Source: Mycobacterium haemophilum DSM 44634
GTDB taxonomy: Bacteria; Actinomycetota; Actinomycetes; Mycobacteriales; Mycobacteriaceae
DNA length: 64,000 nt
Assembly (NCBI RefSeq): GCF_000340435.2
Contig: NZ_CP011883.2
Coordinates: 3,642,687 to 3,706,686, forward strand
Direction: 5' to 3'
Numbering within the stretch: the first letter of the stretch is position 1; every line of letters starts with the position of its first letter. Made by a program: the position numbers and the translations under genes. Under the pieces are notes generated by a model, which saw only the letters and a list, made by a program, of their open reading frames with translations, had not been told where the DNA came from and did not search any database. Shown piece after piece: positions 61,296 through 64,000 of the stretch.

Positions 61296-62138
61296 TTACC
61301 CGGAGAGATTGAAGTTACCGGACGCGCCGTACACCGCCAGCGAGATCAACAGAGTAATGACAACCACCACGATCAGCGAGGTTCGCACCGCCTGGCCGAC
61401 TGCGATGCCGACGCCGACCGACCCGCCGCTGGCGTTGTAACCGTAATAGGTATGCACCAGCATCACCGCGATCGACATCACGATGGCCTGCAGAAATGAC
61501 CACAGCAAGTCGGACGGGATAAGAAAGGTGTTGAAGTAGTGGTCGTATAGGCCTTTGGATTGCCCGTTGATGTACACGGTGGTGAAGCGAGCCGCGAAGA
61601 ACGCGGCGAGCACCGATAGCGAATACAGCGGGATGATCGCCACGAGACCGGCGATTAGCCGGGTGGACACCAGGTACGACACCGCGTGCACCGCCATACA
61701 CTCCACCGCGTCGATTTCTTCGGACACCCGCATTGCGCCCAATTGCGCGGTGGCGCCAGCACCGATGGTGGCCGCCAACGCGATACCCGCAATCACCGGC
61801 GCGACAACCCGGACGTTCAGGAACGCGGATAGGAAGCCGGTCAACGCCTCGATACCGATGTCGCCCAACGACGAGTAGCCCTGCACCGCGATGACGCCAC
61901 CAGAGGCCAACGTCAGGAACGCCGCAACCCCAACCGTGCCGCCGATCATCACGAGCGCGCCCGCGCCCAGCGTCATCTCGGCAACGAGTCGGATCGTCTC
62001 CTTGCGGTATCGGGTAAGCGCGTTCGGGATGTAGCGCACGGTTTGGCCGTAGAACAAGGCCTGCTCGCCGAACTCGTCAACCGGCCGCTGCAGCCGGGAA
62101 ACGAAGCGGCGAACCCGGATTGTCAGGTCGTAGCTCAT
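61296..62138 (-). CDS. yrbE4B: Mce4 permease subunit YrbE4B
   Basis: 280 aa, MlaE-family permease with about five membrane helices. The conserved EFGxQ-type coupling segment appears as FGEQALFYGQTVRYIP, and MRVSEEIDAVECMAVHAV is the diagnostic EIDA motif that contacts the MceG ATPase. It follows yrbE4A by 6 bp. With YrbE4A it forms the inner-membrane channel of the Mce4 importer. Confidence 0.95.
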   Translation of the reverse strand: MSYDLTIRVRRFVSRLQRPVDEFGEQALFYGQTVRYIPNALTRYRKETIRLVAEMTLGAGALVMIGGTVGVAAFLTLASGGVIAVQGYSSLGDIGIEALTGFLSAFLNVRVVAPVIAGIALAATIGAGATAQLGAMRVSEEIDAVECMAVHAVSYLVSTRLIAGLVAIIPLYSLSVLAAFFAARFTTVYINGQSKGLYDHYFNTFLIPSDLLWSFLQAIVMSIAVMLVHTYYGYNASGGSVGVGIAVGQAVRTSLIVVVVITLLISLAVYGASGNFNLSG

Positions 62139-62144
62139 CCTCGC

Positions 62145-62909
62145 TCACTTCGCCGAGAGTCGGACGCCGATAGCGGTCATGACGACATTAATGACGAACA
62201 GGCAGATGAATGCGTAGACAACAGTTTCGTTGACGGCGTTGCCGACGCCCTTGGGCCCGCCTTTGACGGTCAGGCCACGGTAACACCCGACCAGCCCGGC
62301 CATGACTCCGAACAGCAGCGCTTTGATTTCGGCGAGAACCAACTCACGCAGTCCGGTGAGCACGGTCAACCCGTTGATAAACGCTCCCGGGTTCACGCCC
62401 TGAAGGAAGACGGAGAAGGCATAACCTCCCGACAAGCCGATGGCGCACACCAACCCGTTGAGCAGCAGCGCAACCAGGGTGGACGCCAAAACCCTAGGGA
62501 CGACGAGCCGTTGGATCGGGTCGATGCCCAGCACCCGCATCGCATCGATTTCCTCGCGGATGGTGCGAGCGCCCAAGTCAGCGCAGATCGCGGTGGCACC
62601 GGCGCCGGCCACGACGAGCACGGTTACGACCGGGCCCAGCTGGGTGATCGTGCCGAATGCCGTTCCGGCGCCAGACAAATCGGCAGCCCCGATCTCACGC
62701 AGCAAGATATTAAGAGTGAACGCAACCAGGACCGTGAACGGGATGGAGACCAGCAGCGTCGGGACCAGTGACACGCGAGCGACCATCCACGTTTGATCCA
62801 GAAACTCGCGGAATTGGAACGGCCGACGGAAAGTGGCACGAAGGGTATCCAATGACATTTCGAAAAACCCGCCGACGGCCCGGGCCGGAACGGCAAGTTG
62901 TTGGATCAA
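62145..62909 (-). CDS. yrbE4A: Mce4 permease subunit YrbE4A
   Basis: 254 aa, TTG start (LIQQLAVPARAVGGFFEMSL). The MlaE permease motif TIREEIDAMRVLGIDPIQRL is intact and five or six hydrophobic helices are visible. First gene of the mce4 operon. The 298-bp upstream gap carries the KstR-like operator at 63005-63018, so cholesterol-dependent derepression is expected. Confidence 0.94.
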   Translation of the reverse strand: MIQQLAVPARAVGGFFEMSLDTLRATFRRPFQFREFLDQTWMVARVSLVPTLLVSIPFTVLVAFTLNILLREIGAADLSGAGTAFGTITQLGPVVTVLVVAGAGATAICADLGARTIREEIDAMRVLGIDPIQRLVVPRVLASTLVALLLNGLVCAIGLSGGYAFSVFLQGVNPGAFINGLTVLTGLRELVLAEIKALLFGVMAGLVGCYRGLTVKGGPKGVGNAVNETVVYAFICLFVINVVMTAIGVRLSAK

Positions 62910-63004
62910 CTCGCTCCCTCCGTCTGCTGGTGGCGGCGATGTCTGTACATCTCGTTAGCGTCCAGAGCTAGCCCAGTGCTCAGGATGAGCCGGCTCATAG
63001 TAGC

Positions 63005-63018
63005 TAGAACATGTTCCG
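63005..63018. promoter_or_regulatory. KstR-like operator upstream of mce4
   Basis: TAGAACATGTTCCG fits the KstR motif TnnAACnnGTTnnA at the core; only the last base deviates (G for A). On the minus strand, a TACTAT -10-like element follows (62994-62999), so the operator sits at the promoter about 95 bp from yrbE4A. KstR represses cholesterol genes until a sterol-CoA ligand binds. Confidence 0.75.
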
Positions 63019-63207
63019 GGTGTCGATGAACCTCCGAATATATCGATGAGGGCACGGACACGTATCGCCGGACCGCGATACGCTCGGGTCACTTCGGTGC
63101 GTCGACGATTCCCGGTCGGTAGTAGGGCGTCGCAAGGAAGTGGCTGTAGGTCGTTCGTGCTCGCCGCGCCAGACATACGGACAGCGACGGCCAGCCTGGC
63201 TACCGCC

Positions 63208-64000
63208 CTAGGCCATCAGACCGATAGCCGAGAAATTCCGTTCCGGATCCCGGCCGGCAAAGTAATTCTGCAACGTGGCGCTCAGCTGGTCGGGCTGCCA
63301 GGCCGAGCCGTCCGCGCCGAACTGACGCTCCACGCTCGGCGGGGCAACTAGCGTCACCCGCGGGCCGTACACGATGAACACCTGACCGTTGACTTCCGCG
63401 GCCGCCGGGGACGCCAAGAACTGGACCAGGGTCACCACGTGCTCCGGCGACAACGGGTCGATCTGACCCTCGGCTATTTCGGGCGCTTCGCCGAAGACGT
63501 CGGCCGTCATCGCGGTGCGGGCGCGCGGACAGATGGCGTTGACGCACACCCCATAACGACCCAACGCGCGCGCGGCCGACAGGGTGAGCGCGGTGATGCC
63601 GGCCTTCGCGGCGCCGTAATTGGCCTGGCCCACCGGACCGACCAGGCCCGCCTCCGAGGAGGTGTTGATGATCCGGCCGTATATAGAGCCCTCGTTGGCC
63701 TCCTTAGCCTGGGTGCGCCAGTAGGTTGCCGCGTTGCGGGTAAGCAGGAAATGGCCACGCAGGTGCACGGCGATGACCTGGTCCCAGTCGTCGTCGGACA
63801 TGTTGAACAGCATCCGGTCGCGGGTGATGCCGGCGTTGTTCACCGCAATGTCCAGTCCGCCCAAACCGTCGGCCCTTGTGATCAGCTCGTCGGCCGTCGC
63901 GCGTTGGCTAATGTCGCCGGCCACCGCTACCGCCTTGCTACCGACGGCGCCGATCTCGTCAATCACGTCGGAGGCGTCCAGCGCGGCAGCGATGTCGTTG
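63208..64000 (-). CDS. hsd4A: 17-beta-hydroxysteroid dehydrogenase-like SDR, truncated by the window edge
   Basis: At least 264 residues of an SDR whose start lies beyond the window. Visible motifs: NNAG (DIAVNNAGITRDRMLF), INTSSEAGLVG and the catalytic YxxxK in ANYGAAKAG. The C-terminal extension beyond the SDR core (SVERQFGADGSAWQPDQLSA) is as in Rv3502c-type enzymes. The gene is upstream of mce4, matching Rv3502c, which I recall as Hsd4A acting on steroid and side-chain beta-hydroxyacyl-CoA intermediates. Confidence 0.82.
   Translation of the reverse strand, partial: NDIAAALDASDVIDEIGAVGSKAVAVAGDISQRATADELITRADGLGGLDIAVNNAGITRDRMLFNMSDDDWDQVIAVHLRGHFLLTRNAATYWRTQAKEANEGSIYGRIINTSSEAGLVGPVGQANYGAAKAGITALTLSAARALGRYGVCVNAICPRARTAMTADVFGEAPEIAEGQIDPLSPEHVVTLVQFLASPAAAEVNGQVFIVYGPRVTLVAPPSVERQFGADGSAWQPDQLSATLQNYFAGRDPERNFSAIGLMA

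Noticed and set aside
62043..62771. 242-codon Asp/Gln-rich frame opposite yrbE4A/B
   Set aside because: Antisense to conserved permease genes with the EIDA motif.

Overview
The window is from a slow-growing Mycobacterium chromosome. The evidence is a high-GC coding style with GTG/TTG starts and ATGA start/stop overlaps, PE and PPE genes, a REP13E12-type gene, phoPR, a cyp51/ferredoxin operon and a complete mce4 cluster. Gene order, compared with M. tuberculosis from memory (no search was run), matches two loci joined together: an inverted Rv0778-Rv0754 block (1-41,900) and an Rv3483c-Rv3502c block (43,100-64,000). The many pseudogenes and IS scars suggest a lineage with partial genome decay. 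I cannot name the species.

Layout. 1-6,900: purB-cyp126, a DUF429 protein, a TetR regulator, a Tat-type esterase and ggtA. 6,960-21,600: an accessory region that surrounds an intact purD. It holds a broken TetR/FAD-monooxygenase pair, an amidohydrolase scrap, IS3 and IS256 transposase scars, and an array of PE/PPE modules, all on the minus strand. By residue match these are relatives of PE25/PPE41, the small ESX-5-secreted heterodimer. Seven PPE reading frames are intact (one fused to a PE), three free-standing PE genes are intact, and about nine copies are partly deleted. 21,900-25,500: an Rv0771-Rv0768-type operon (CMD protein, HIBADH-like, SDR, AldA). 25,700-33,250: a divergent operon TetR-cyp123-SDR-cyp51-ferredoxin-SnoaL, then adhB, an internally deleted flavin oxidoreductase and a KSI-like protein. 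33,350-38,400: a REP13E12-type HNH gene, a HIT protein, phoPR, a decapeptide-repeat protein and tRNA-Thr(TGT). 38,400-40,455: about 2 kb with phage-like relics, bounded by a repeat of the tRNA 3' half. 40,480-43,100: a PE-phosphoglycerate-mutase-like protein and small exported proteins.

43,100-52,400: an Rv3483c-like membrane protein, the LCP ligase cpsA, SDR, HIBADH and crotonase genes, a DivIVA-domain protein whose C-terminus looks like an IS3 OrfA, a 54-codon gene directly abutting otsA, and an exported protein. 52,421-62,909: the mce4 operon (yrbE4A/B, mce4A-F and two Mce-associated proteins), with a KstR-like operator 95 bp upstream and a truncated hsd4A at the window edge. Together these indicate cholesterol/steroid import and oxidation, sterol demethylation, trehalose synthesis and PhoPR-controlled virulence physiology.

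Most notable: the decaying PE25/PPE41-like array with an in-frame PPE-PE fusion, the DivIVA/OrfA chimera, the tRNA-flanked relic, and the MIRU-like repeat that reset the mce4C start.
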